34,774 nt of DNA from Holophagae bacterium (GTDB lineage: Bacteria; Acidobacteriota; Thermoanaerobaculia; Thermoanaerobaculales; Thermoanaerobaculaceae). Shown here one piece after another: positions 1-6,639 of this stretch. The translations under genes and the position numbers were made by a program. The stretch spans positions 1 to 34,774 of the forward strand of contig JAAYVZ010000207.1 of NCBI GenBank assembly GCA_012516935.1. Direction: 5' to 3'. Numbering within the stretch: the first letter of the stretch is position 1; every line of letters begins with the position of its first letter. The notes beneath the pieces are model-generated. The model did no database searches, had not been told where the DNA came from, and saw only the letters and a program-made list of their open reading frames with translations.

Positions 1-6
1 CGGAAG

Positions 7-31
7 CTGTCAATGGGTTTGAGAGTCGGGG
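7..31. repeat. Left terminal inverted repeat of the IS3-family element
   Basis: Matches the reverse complement of 1645-1669 at about 19 of 25 positions by eye, including the outer CTG(T/C)CAATG and inner CGGGG blocks. It lies 9 bp beyond the transposase stop codon. Confidence 0.75.
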
Positions 32-40
32 GGCGGGCAT

Positions 41-1078
41 TTAGTGAAGCTCCAGGAGGGGAGAACGGACTGGAGCTGGGATGGTTGGGGGGTTGATGAA
101 GACCGCGGCAGGGAGCGCAGTGGGGACGGGTGCGCCGTGGGGAAAGCGCTCAGGATGTGCGTGGTAGGCCTGCATCAGGGTTGCGTGGCGGCTCGCGAGG
201 ACTGGTCCGGCGAGACCATGATGGACGATGTGTGGGGTCAGGAACGCGATCCCGGAGTGGCGATGGTCGAGGTTGTACCAAGGGAAGAAGGTCCGGCAGA
301 AGTCGCGGCCATGCTCGATGGAGGTGAAGCGAGCGGGGAAGTCTGGACGGTACTTGAGGGTCTTGAAGTGGCTTTCGGAGAACGGGTTGTCGTTGGAGGT
401 ATGGGGACGGCTGTGGGTTTTGGTGACCCCGAGGTCAGCGAGCAGGAACGCCACGGGCTTCGAGGCCATCGCGGTGCCGCGGTCGGCGTGGATGGTGAGC
501 TGAGCAGGCTCGATGGCCTGCTTGGCACAGGTTTCGTCGATGAGGCGCGTGGCGAGCGCGGCTCGTTCGGCCTTGGCGATCATCCAGCCGACGACGTAGC
601 GGCTGAAGATATCGAGGATGACGTAGAGATAGAAATAGGTCCACGCGGCTGGGCCGAGCAGCTTGGTGATGTCCCACGACCAGACCTGGTTGGGTGCAGT
701 GGCCAGCAGCTCAGGCCTGGCGTAGACGGGCCGCTGGAGCTGGTTGCGGCGTTCGCGTACTTCCTGGTGGTCGTCCAGGATCCGGTACATGGTGCGGGGC
801 GAGCAGAGGTAGGTGCCCTCGTCAAGGAGTGTCGCGTGGACCACCTCGGGCGGGCAGTCGACGAAGCGATCGGAGTGCAAGAGATCGAGCACCTGGGCCC
901 GCTCCTGCTCGCCCAGGGCGCGCGGATGGCGGGTGGCAGGCGCTGGCGTCTTGGCCACCGGCAGCGGCACCTCGGATGCCGCCCGCCGCGCTCGATAGAA
1001 CGAAGCACGCGGGACCAGAAGGGCCTTGCACGCCACCTGGACGCCCACTTCTGGGGCCAGGTGCGTAACCGCCGTCAC
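41..1078 (-). CDS. IS3-family transposase OrfB (DDE integrase core)
   Basis: A 345-aa transposase catalytic subunit. The N-terminal third is a helical HTH_21-type region. The integrase core then shows the three acidic positions of the DDE triad: Asp in WSWDITKL, Asp in IHADRGTAM, and Glu in DNPFSESHFKTLKY. The start codon is GTG and overlaps the OrfA stop as GTGA, so OrfB can be made by translational coupling. It lies in the -1 frame relative to OrfA, and the upstream OrfB frame stays open back to an A8 run, so an OrfAB fusion by -1 frameshifting is also possible. No internal stop or frameshift is visible, so the gene looks intact. Confidence 0.92.
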   Translation of the reverse strand: MTAVTHLAPEVGVQVACKALLVPRASFYRARRAASEVPLPVAKTPAPATRHPRALGEQERAQVLDLLHSDRFVDCPPEVVHATLLDEGTYLCSPRTMYRILDDHQEVRERRNQLQRPVYARPELLATAPNQVWSWDITKLLGPAAWTYFYLYVILDIFSRYVVGWMIAKAERAALATRLIDETCAKQAIEPAQLTIHADRGTAMASKPVAFLLADLGVTKTHSRPHTSNDNPFSESHFKTLKYRPDFPARFTSIEHGRDFCRTFFPWYNLDHRHSGIAFLTPHIVHHGLAGPVLASRHATLMQAYHAHPERFPHGAPVPTALPAAVFINPPTIPAPVRSPLLELH

Positions 1079-1602
1079 GAGGTCCTCTCGGCGCCTTCTG
1101 AGGGCTCGAGCGCCACCCCCAGAATCTGTGAGACTTTTTTTTGGACGTCAATGATCAGCTCGGCTTGGCGGAGCCTCGCGCGCAGGCCGCTGTTCTCCCG
1201 TTCGAGGTCCGTCACCCGTTTCGCCAATGGGTTCGTCACCCGCGGCCGACGACCCCGCCTGCGGGGGCTGAGACTTTGGAGGGAGCCTGCCTCCCGCTGC
1301 CGCCGCCACACGGCCAGGTGCGAGGAGTACAGGCCCTCACGGCGCAGCAGCTCGCCACGCTGCCCAGGCTGGTCACAGGCGTCGGCCTCCTTCAGGACCC
1401 GCAGCTTGTACGCGGCGGAGAACTGACGCCGGCGAGCCTTCTCGGGCACCTCGGGGTCGGCGATGACGAGGTCGGCCCGAAGCAGCGACGCGGCAGCCTC
1501 TGGCCCCGGGCTGCCTCCGGATCCAGCGGTCTCGCTGCGCTCGCCCGCGGTCTCCTCCGTCAGACCGGGGCCAGAGGCTGGGGATCGTTGGTACAGGGAC
1601 AT
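1075..1602 (-). CDS. IS3-family transposase OrfA (HTH DNA-binding subunit)
   Basis: A 175-aa protein whose central segment (RRQFSAAYKLRVLKEADAC and following) is the helix-turn-helix of IS3 OrfA proteins. A leucine-zipper-like coiled coil follows (LAKRVTDLERENSGLRARLR), as is usual in OrfA for dimerisation. The N-terminal ~50 residues are Gly/Ala/Glu-rich and poorly conserved looking; a shorter start is possible. It ends in a GTGA overlap with OrfB. Near the C-terminus the codons CAA AAA AAA GTC contain an A8G run, a classic -1 slippage site in this family. Confidence 0.88.
   Translation of the reverse strand: MSLYQRSPASGPGLTEETAGERSETAGSGGSPGPEAAASLLRADLVIADPEVPEKARRRQFSAAYKLRVLKEADACDQPGQRGELLRREGLYSSHLAVWRRQREAGSLQSLSPRRRGRRPRVTNPLAKRVTDLERENSGLRARLRQAELIIDVQKKVSQILGVALEPSEGAERTS
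1134..1142 (-). other. A8G slippery site for programmed -1 frameshift
   Basis: The minus strand reads AAAAAAAAG, with OrfA codons CAA AAA AAA GTC. After a -1 slip, the reading frame is open from AGT CTC ACA through to the OrfB GTG start, so a continuous OrfAB fusion can be made. IS3-family elements commonly make the active transposase this way, typically on A6G or A7G. Frameshifting itself is inferred; the run and open frame are seen. Confidence 0.6.
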
Positions 1603-1644
1603 ACTCGCTCTTTCCTCCGCCCTCTACACTAATATCAACACAAC

Positions 1645-1669
1645 CCCGTGTCTCACCCACATTGGCAGA
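1645..1669. repeat. Right terminal inverted repeat of the IS3-family element
   Basis: Reverse-complement partner of 7-31. It lies 42 bp upstream of the OrfA start and contains the stop codon that now ends the interrupted lipoprotein gene. Confidence 0.75.
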
Positions 1670-2342
1670 GAGGGCGCGCGCTGAACCGGGTGTCGCTGAA
1701 GGCTTGCGGTGTGAGCATCGTCCAATTTCCGGCGGCGACATCAATTATCACGGCTTTCAGGCGAATGCGCATCTGCTGGACTTCATCGGGAATCAACGAG
1801 CCGAGAATCGGCACCCATGACACGGTTTTGGTCACTTGATTTTTCTGCGCTGTTTCCAGAATCCCCCAGTACACAATCAACGTTTTCGCGCCGGAACGCG
1901 CCGCCGCCAGACGCAGCACTTTGTTCAACGATGAGGCTGGCTGAGGCGGATTCTCCGGCGTTACCTGCGGCGTTGCGGGTTGTTCCGGGATGCCGCTTAA
2001 TGGAATCACGGTAAAGTATTTTTGCATCTCGCTGAGCATCGGATCATCCGGGAACATCGCGCCGGATTGAATGAGAATTACCGGATCGCCCTGATTCAAA
2101 AGCACTTTTCCGGAATTGGATAACGCGGCGTGAATATCGGCTTCGGTCGGGCTGTCATGTGTGCTGACGCCCAATACTGAGAGTTCATTGAGTTCGCCCT
2201 GATATTGAGAATCGTTGTACCTATAATACCAGTTGCGTCCGCGCTGGTAGGCGGAATCCGAGATCGAGCGCGTCGTGCAGCCTGCTATTGGAAGAGAAAC
2301 GACGATCAACAACAGAATCATGAGATCAGGTTTTCTTTTCAT
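1653..2342 (-). pseudogene. Lipoprotein gene, 3' end cut off by the IS3 element
   Basis: The first 22 residues form a lipoprotein signal: MKRK, a hydrophobic stretch, then the lipobox PIAGC with the acylated Cys at residue 22. The mature part has a proline-rich stretch near residue 145 (PATPQVTPENPPQPASS) followed by a Rossmann-like segment (GAKTLIVYWGILE). I do not recognise the family. The reading frame runs into the inverted repeat of the IS, and the last ~4 residues and the stop are IS sequence, so the original C-terminus is missing. An AGGAG sits 9 bp before the ATG, and ATGA overlap couples it to the upstream HAD gene. Base composition is clearly lower in GC than the flanks. Confidence 0.75.
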
Positions 2343-2944
2343 AATCTTTTTCTCCTATCAGATGCGCCGATATTGCAATTTGGGCATGAGTGATGTTCAT
2401 TGAATGTTCTCAGCGTTGCCTGTAAACGGTCGGGATTCCTCGACAACTCTAACGCCTCGTAGATGGTTCTACAGACCACATCTGAATTCAGCACGGTCTG
2501 CGCATACGCGCCTTCGGCTTGGATGACAGCGATTCCCAGCGCGGCATGTTCGATCATCAGTGCGTCATTCCGCCCATTTCCGATGCGTAAAGTCTGCTGT
2601 TCCCGAAACTTTCGGATATACTCCAGCTTGCCAATATCTTGATCTTCTGGCGGAAGAATCGTCAAGGTGCATGGCAGCCCTCGCAATTGCTTTTGGGCGA
2701 CGCCAAAGGTATCGGCGGTGACAACGTGAAAGTAAACCGCCTCGTTGAGCGATTTCGGCAATTCCGCGCCGCCGGCAAGTAATTTCCCGTCACAGGCAAG
2801 GGTGCCATTATTGTCCATGACGATATGTGCGATGGTTAAACTGCCCAGTCCTGGAATCTTAATTTGAATCCGACGTCGTTTAGCCCTGATTTTTCTTGAG
2901 AAGATCGTGAATTTCAGCCAATTACACTGCCCATCGAAGATCAC
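2339..2944 (-). CDS. HAD-superfamily soluble P-type-ATPase-like phosphatase
   Basis: The protein resembles the small soluble P-type ATPase-like HAD phosphatases (COG4087 type). Motif I is MDNNGTLACDG, with the nucleophile Asp near residue 44, and motif IV is IGNGRNDALMIEHA. These proteins normally begin about where IQIKIPGLGSL starts (residue 26). The preceding ~25 residues (GTG start, Arg/Lys-rich) look unlike the family, and the natural start may have been lost at the composition break around 2,945-2,975. A cysteine pair (CPNC) lies near the C-terminus. The stop overlaps the lipoprotein start as ATGA, so the two form an operon. Substrate unknown. Confidence 0.7.
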   Translation of the reverse strand: MIFDGQCNWLKFTIFSRKIRAKRRRIQIKIPGLGSLTIAHIVMDNNGTLACDGKLLAGGAELPKSLNEAVYFHVVTADTFGVAQKQLRGLPCTLTILPPEDQDIGKLEYIRKFREQQTLRIGNGRNDALMIEHAALGIAVIQAEGAYAQTVLNSDVVCRTIYEALELSRNPDRLQATLRTFNEHHSCPNCNIGASDRRKRL

Positions 2945-3428
2945 TGTGAATTGTCTTTGACGCGCGTTTCATCGATTGATCGCTGGCGAACGGCTCCTGC
3001 GGGGTGCCTCCGACCAGAACGGTGCCCGGCAACTCCTCCCACCCGGCTCGCTGGTGGAACTCACGGAGAGGACGGTCGCAGGTGAAGATTCCGAGATCCA
3101 GACCCATGGAGGCCATTTCCTCGCGGGCGCCGACCACCAGCTCATGGCCGAGCCCCTGACCGCGCAGGTCGGCGCGTGTGGCCACTGCGCTGAGCTCGCC
3201 CGCGTACCAGCCCCGGCCAGCGCGGGTGATCCGTTTGCGAAGTACAAAAAGCGTAGCCACGACATCGTGATCTTCGTCGAGCAACACCATGAACACTGGC
3301 TCCAGACCCGGGTCGGGTCCCGAAATGGCGTCGCCGGGGGCGGGTGGCCAGGCCTGCTCCTGGATCTTTCTGGCCTGAGTAGCCAGCGACTCGGGAAGGT
3401 CGCCGACCGCGGAGACGATCATGCGCAC
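2922..3428 (-). CDS. GNAT-family N-acetyltransferase, 3' end probably replaced
   Basis: A GNAT acetyltransferase of about 168 aa. Residues from LSAVATRADLRGQGLGHEL form the conserved acetyl-CoA-binding motif A (RGQGLG). The following IFTCDRPLREFHQRAGW and LVGGTPQEPFASDQ resemble the AAC(2')-like branch. In that group the region after PFASDQ normally continues with a short conserved strand, but here it becomes SMKRASKTIHSDLRWAV and stops. The change coincides with the shift to AT-richer DNA, so the native tail seems lost. The start is GTG at 3428 or ATG at 3422; neither has an ideal ribosome site (GAGGG lies 12 bp before the GTG). Activity uncertain; substrate unknown. Confidence 0.65.
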   Translation of the reverse strand: MRMIVSAVGDLPESLATQARKIQEQAWPPAPGDAISGPDPGLEPVFMVLLDEDHDVVATLFVLRKRITRAGRGWYAGELSAVATRADLRGQGLGHELVVGAREEMASMGLDLGIFTCDRPLREFHQRAGWEELPGTVLVGGTPQEPFASDQSMKRASKTIHSDLRWAV

Positions 3429-3517
3429 GCGCGTCAGTATCCCTCAGAAATGGGCGGATGCCGCAGGCCATGGGGCAGGGGTGGGCCTACGGTCGGGTAC
3501 GCAAGCGCGGTTTGGGA

Positions 3518-3843
3518 TCACTTCACCGCCCGAATGAGGGCGATGAGGAAGGCCGCTGCCGTGGCGGTGTAACCGGACAAGAAGCATGCGGAAGCGCTCA
3601 GCAAGGATGTCCACCAGGTGGCGTCGTTGGCCCTCCCGATGGCGGGGATCTGCGGCCGGACTGTCGCGGTGAGCACGGATCGCTGCCGCGTGGGCTGCGG
3701 GCATCGACGACCGTCGCGGCGGGGTGTCGGAGGATCCTCCCGATCACCCTCGGCTCGCAGCGACTTGCAATGATGCTGAGTGCTCCGCCACCGCGCGGGT
3801 CGACCAGGGGGTCGATCTCGGAGAAGCGGCGGATGAGCGGCAC
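3518..3843 (-). pseudogene. Possible frameshifted small membrane protein remnant
   Basis: This ~530-bp stretch between the GNAT gene and the next plus-strand gene has no intact gene I can support. On the minus strand, one frame from 3843 reads plausibly (MPLIRRFSEIDPLVDP...) but loses sense after about 45 residues. A second frame then reads into a convincing membrane-helix tail (WWTSLLSASACFLSGY then AAAFLIALIRAVK) ending at 3518. A single frameshift near 3690 would join them. The middle part overlaps a degenerate copy of the dispersed repeat. Low confidence. Confidence 0.25.
3633..3669. repeat. Degenerate partial third copy of the ~208-bp dispersed repeat
   Basis: About 36 bp here (ccgatgg...gggatctgcggccgg, then actgtcgcgg) align with 8662-8698 in the first full repeat copy, with an exact GGCCGGACTGTCGCGG core of 16 bp. 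Similarity fades on both sides. It may be an eroded copy or the source sequence. Confidence 0.4.
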
Positions 3844-3959
3844 CCACCGGTGGTGCGCCGCGTGCTCTTGGACCCCGCGAAGCGATCGGCCTGGATCATC
3901 CGCCGGCTCGCTCGCTGCCGCGATGGCGGCGTGGCATACTCCCGCCGAAGGAGCACGAC

Positions 3960-4577
3960 ATGCCCGACGAGAGCGCGAGCCGAGAAGTGCACGAGCCTAC
4001 CTGGTGGCGGCGGCACCTGCGCGAGAACCCGGCGCTGATCCTGACCGTGGCCTACCTCGTCCTGACGGTCATCGGGGCGATCTACAACTGGCGGCTGTGC
4101 AGGCGATTCGGCATCAACATCCTGGATCTCGCGGACGGCGCGGACTTCTTGATGTTCGCGGTGCGCGACTTCGCGGTCGTGGCGTGGGCCGGCTTCGCGA
4201 TCGGCATTTTCGCTGGGTTGTACGCGCTCATAGCCCACCTCAAGGCGGCGCCGCCGAAGAAGCGGAACGTTCTGATGCGAACCATCGAGCAGCAGGCGAA
4301 GCGCTCGAGCCCCCGGGTGCCGGCCGTGGTCTGCACATTCTGGGCGGCGTTCTGGGTCTTCTACTACCTCGACCAGTACGCCCGCACCGTCGCCGGCGCC
4401 ATCAAGAGCGGCGCCGGCCACGCGTGCGAGTACGTGTTGGTGGATGACTCGAAAGCACCGCCCGTGGTGGCCCAGCTCGTGACGACGACGAGCCGGTTCG
4501 TGGTGGTCTACCGAGTGGACGAGAAGGCAACCCAGGTCATCCCGACCCAGAGCCTCGCACGGCTCGTGTTCCGCTGA
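3960..4577 (+). CDS. Three-helix membrane protein of unknown function
   Basis: A 205-aa protein with predicted transmembrane helices at about 24-43, 71-93 and 120-138, a charged loop between helices 2 and 3 (KAAPPKKRNVLMRTIE), and a C-terminal ~65-residue soluble domain. The soluble tail is beta-rich (SRFVVVYRVDEKATQVIPTQS). AAGGAG lies 6 bp before the ATG and fixes the start. The gene stands alone on the plus strand among minus-strand remnants. I do not recognise a family. Codon use matches the surrounding high-GC DNA. Confidence 0.75.
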   Translation: MPDESASREVHEPTWWRRHLRENPALILTVAYLVLTVIGAIYNWRLCRRFGINILDLADGADFLMFAVRDFAVVAWAGFAIGIFAGLYALIAHLKAAPPKKRNVLMRTIEQQAKRSSPRVPAVVCTFWAAFWVFYYLDQYARTVAGAIKSGAGHACEYVLVDDSKAPPVVAQLVTTTSRFVVVYRVDEKATQVIPTQSLARLVFR

Positions 4578-4589
4578 CGGCAGCCGCTC

Positions 4590-4892
4590 GGCTCGTCGGG
4601 AGAGCATCGGGATCTCGGAGGTGCCCGGGCCGAAGGTGTCGGCGTCGGCCGGGACGAGCAGGGCCATACGGCCGTTGGGGAAAGCGGTGATGGTCGATCT
4701 CTCCAACCGCCATGCACTGTCCGGAATTTGCATGTGGCGCGTCGCGGTGAGCAGCAGGTGGCCGCTGCTGCCGTGGGCGGCGATCATGAGGTGCGAGACC
4801 CTCGACTGCCCTGCTGTCGGGCGGGCCGAAGGGAGGGTGGCGCCGCAGCCCTGGCGGGGAGCCGAGACGGGAGGTCCGGGTGGCGGCGTCAC
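4590..4892 (-). other. Possible coding remnant coupled to the upstream short gene
   Basis: A minus-strand frame starts with ATG at 4892, overlapping the previous stop as ATGA, and for its first ~100 codons reads like ordinary protein (LLLTATRHMQIPDSAWRLE, AFPNGRMALLVPADADTF). Beyond about 4590 the same frame runs on through the opposite strand of the membrane-protein gene, where it is only a shadow. The true end is therefore missing or the ORF is chance. Otherwise I see nothing in 4578-4888. Confidence 0.22.
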
Positions 4893-5086
4893 GGGCGCGA
4901 AGACGAAGCCGCCTCGATTTCCCTGCCCGTGGTTTGCGCAGACTGCATCATGAGCCAGTCCGGGGTTCGCTCGACCCAGCGGAGGAGCTCACCCGGCGCC
5001 ACGGGGAAAAGCCAGAAGCCGTTCTCGGTCGCTGCGAGCTGGTCGAAGTACCGCCCGCCTTCGACCTGCAGGCCGATCCGCCACAT
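4889..5086 (-). CDS. Short hypothetical protein, possibly a remnant
   Basis: A 65-aa protein starting MWRIGLQVEGGRYFDQL, with ordinary composition and aromatic residues (ENGFWLFPV, RTPDWLM). ATG at 5086 is preferred because GAGG lies a few bases upstream; an in-frame TTG at 5104 is an alternative. It follows the membrane-protein fragment ending at 5097 and overlaps the next frame at 4892-4889. No family recognised. It could be the 5' part of a longer gene that is now frameshifted. Confidence 0.4.
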   Translation of the reverse strand: MWRIGLQVEGGRYFDQLAATENGFWLFPVAPGELLRWVERTPDWLMMQSAQTTGREIEAASSSRP

Positions 5087-5096
5087 CGGGCCCTCG

Positions 5097-5260
5097 TTAC
5101 TCAACCCTTGCGGGTGCGGGGCGAACGGCGATCAACGTCGTCAGTGCGAGCACTACCGGAGGGGCGCAGATCCAGGCCGCGTGATTGAGCTCCGAAATCA
5201 CGGGTTGCAGGACGCCGACATCGTACCAGGGGTGGAAGGCCACGCCGGGGCGCCGAGCGG
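5097..5260 (-). pseudogene. C-terminal fragment of a small membrane protein, cut by the group II intron
   Basis: The last ~45 codons of a minus-strand frame read sensibly: HPWYDVGVLQPVISELNHAA, then a hydrophobic helix (WICAPPVVLALTTLIAV), then the stop at 5097. Upstream of about 5260 the frame enters group II intron structural sequence, so the N-terminal part is missing. It likely once preceded the short gene at 5086-4889 in one operon. Confidence 0.35.
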
Positions 5261-5600
5261 TATGTGGCGTTTCGGGCCGCCGGAGTCCGAGGGGAGCGCG
5301 GTATGTCCGCATGGGGGGTCGCCAGGGACCTGAGAGACCCTGCCATGTCCAGACCCGAGAGGACCGGTGAGGGAGCCCGGTGATCGAAGCCCAGGCTAGC
5401 GACGGGGAGCGCCGAGCCCCGGCGTGGGAGCGAACGACAAGCGGCGCGGCATGGTACCGGCGGTCGAGGCAACGAGGCGGTTGGGACGCGTGGCAGGGAG
5501 TCGGAGCGTCTCGTAGTACCGGAGAAGCGGGGGAACCGAGCCCGAAGGGACCCCGTGGAGGGAAGGTGGCGCCGGCCGATAGCAGTGGTATGGGGGAACG

Positions 5601-5858
5601 ATGCCTCGGACCCAGAGCCTGGAGACCATCTCACCGCGACTCGACCACATCGCGACAGTGGCGAGACAGCGACCCGGGGAGGCACTGACCGCCCTGGCCC
5701 ATCACCTCGACCTGGCCTGGCTGACGTGGCTCAACCGGCGCTCACAGAACGCTCGTATGCACTGGACGCGCGTCACCCGGCTCCTCGCTCGCTTTCCACT
5801 GCCTTCAGCCCGTGTCGTGCACTCGATCTACCGAACCGCAGCGAGCCGATCGTGCTGA
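5601..5858 (+). pseudogene. Group II intron reverse transcriptase/maturase, core deleted
   Basis: An 85-aa frame joins the extreme N-terminus of a group II intron-encoded protein (residues 1-33, LDHIATVARQRPGEALTALA) to its extreme C-terminus (WLNRRSQNARMHW, then LLARFPLPSARVVHSIYRTA). Everything between is missing: the reverse-transcriptase fingers/palm with the YADD motif and most of domain X. Intact proteins of this family are usually 400-500 aa. The frame stayed open across the deletion, so a small peptide could be made, but it cannot have polymerase activity. Confidence 0.7.
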
Positions 5859-5859
5859 G

Positions 5860-5923
5860 GAGCCGGATGCGGGAAATCCGCACGTCCGGATCTGTGGGGG
5901 GCCGAGGAGGGTGACCTCCTCGG
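5860..5923 (+). ncRNA. Group II intron domain V and domain VI hairpins
   Basis: Positions 5860-5893 read GAGCCGGATGCGG, a GAAA tetraloop, then TCCGCACGTCCGGATC. This folds into the two-part hairpin of domain V, the catalytic heart of group II introns. Positions 5902-5910 (CCGAGGAGG) pair perfectly with 5915-5923 across a GTGA loop, followed by TCTACTCGAT, matching domain VI with its branch-point region. Confidence 0.65.
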
Positions 5924-5940
5924 TCTACTCGATACCCATC

Positions 5941-6050
5941 CGTCCCTCGCGGTCGACGCCGAGCGGCTCGGTGGTGAGGTCGACGTCGACGGTGCCGGCC
6001 AGGGCGTTGGCGATGACGAGCGGCGGCGAGGCCAGGCAGCTATAATTCGC
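5941..6050 (-). pseudogene. acnA (fragment): Aconitase gene fragment at the 3' flank of the intron
   Basis: On the minus strand this encodes [19 protein letters not shown] and [11 protein letters not shown], the counterpart of [19 protein letters not shown] and [11 protein letters not shown] in the intact aconitase. At the nucleotide level about 74 of 80 bases (5944-6023) match 12408-12487. Homology stops at about 5944, next to the predicted intron 3' end, and fades near 6035-6050 before the next gene. There is no start, stop or catalytic site, so it is a relic of a second acn copy or of a duplication. Confidence 0.8.
6041..6046 (+). promoter_or_regulatory. TATAAT -10 element, possible leaderless promoter
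   Basis: A perfect TATAAT ends 8 bp before the ATG at 6055, and there is no Shine-Dalgarno sequence in the gap. Transcription would start at or just before the start codon. No good -35 element is seen at 17 bp spacing, so the call rests on the -10 box alone. It lies at the edge of the aconitase relic. Confidence 0.35.
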
Positions 6051-6054
6051 CGCG

Positions 6055-6636
6055 ATGGCGAACGGCGAAGAGAGGGCACTGGAATGGCGCGTAGCCATCC
6101 CCCTCCTCGACAATCCCTTCATCTGGATCGACCTTATCAAGGCGCTGGCCGTGCCTCTGGTCGTCTTCGGGGGGATCATCGTCTTCGTGCTGAGCGGCGA
6201 CGACCGGCCCGACTGGGGCGGGGCGCTGAAGGCGCTGGCGATCGCCATCGGCGTGGTCGCGGCGCTGTTCGTTTTCGCCGCGGCGGTCGTTTTCCGCAAC
6301 CGCCTGGAGGCCCGCTTCGTGCTGAATGAGAAGGGCGCCGCCTACGAGAGTGGCTGCGCGGCGCGCGCGGCCCAGAAGGCGGGCCTGGTGGTCGGGGCCC
6401 TGTCTGGCTCGCCGCTGCTGCTCGGCGGCTCGCTTGTTGCCTCTTCCATGAACGCCGTCGGCATCCGCTGGCGCGATGTCCGCAAAGCGACCCCTTTTCG
6501 CCGCTGGCGGACGATCACCCTCTCCAATTCCTGGCGGCCGGTGCTGCGCCTGTATTGCCCCGACGACCAGATCTACGAGGCGGCCTGGCGGCTGGTCACC
6601 GAGAGCACCGCGGCGAGAAAGGCCTCACCGCTCTGA
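6055..6636 (+). CDS. Membrane protein with two N-terminal helices and a soluble C-terminal domain
   Basis: A 193-aa protein with predicted membrane helices at about 29-48 ([16 protein letters not shown]) and 58-82 ([20 protein letters not shown]). A ~100-aa cytoplasmic region follows, containing a glycine/serine patch ([16 protein letters not shown]) and ending in a beta-rich segment ([20 protein letters not shown]) reminiscent of a PH-like fold. No family recognised. There is no ribosome-binding site before the ATG; a TATAAT 8 bp upstream suggests leaderless translation. Its stop lies only 3 bp from the convergent stop of the next gene at 6640. Confidence 0.7.
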   Translation: MANGEERALEWRVAIPLLDNPFIWIDLIKALAVPLVVFGGIIVFVLSGDDRPDWGGALKALAIAIGVVAALFVFAAAVVFRNRLEARFVLNEKGAAYESGCAARAAQKAGLVVGALSGSPLLLGGSLVASSMNAVGIRWRDVRKATPFRRWRTITLSNSWRPVLRLYCPDDQIYEAAWRLVTESTAARKASPL

Positions 6637-6639
6637 TCA

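Larger units (their letters stand above)
7..1669 (-). mobile_element. IS3-family insertion sequence, apparently complete
   Basis: Two minus-strand transposase reading frames are bounded by imperfect inverted repeats of about 25 bp at 7-31 and 1645-1669. Read inward, the ends start CTGTCAATGGG on the left and CTGCCAATGTG on the right, giving the 5'-TG...CA-3' ends usual for the IS3 family. The length, about 1.66 kb, is slightly above typical IS3 size. I find no convincing 3-4 bp target duplication (AAG before, AGA after), so the flanks may have been rearranged since insertion. The right end lies inside a lipoprotein gene, which the element has truncated. Confidence 0.85.
5264..5937 (+). mobile_element. 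Group II intron relic with an internally deleted maturase
   Basis: The stretch has no normal protein gene but shows group II intron landmarks in order. These are a GC-rich structured 5' region typical of domains I-III (for example gagagaccctgccatg and gggaaccgagcccgaagg), a reverse-transcriptase remnant in the domain IV position, a domain V hairpin at 5860-5893, and a domain VI-like hairpin followed by TCTACTCGATAC. The 5' boundary near 5264 (GTGGCG, compare the consensus GTGYG) is approximate. At about 0.67 kb it is far shorter than a full 2-2.5 kb intron because the ORF core is gone. It could still be spliced or moved in trans by another maturase. Confidence 0.6.

Noticed and set aside
4-1672. 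Target-site duplication for the IS3 element
   Set aside because: Flanking triplets and quadruplets (AAG/AGA, AAGC/GAGA) do not match at any sensible choice of element end.
3744-4590. Continuation of the minus-strand frame from 4892 through the opposite strand of the 3960-4577 gene
   Set aside because: This part is His/Arg/Asp-rich and lies opposite a better-supported membrane protein with its own ribosome site; only the first ~100 codons look like real protein.
5902-5936. Hairpin read as an ordinary rho-independent terminator
   Set aside because: There is no U-tract after it, and it directly follows a domain V hairpin and is followed by TCTACTCGAT, which fits group II intron domain VI better.
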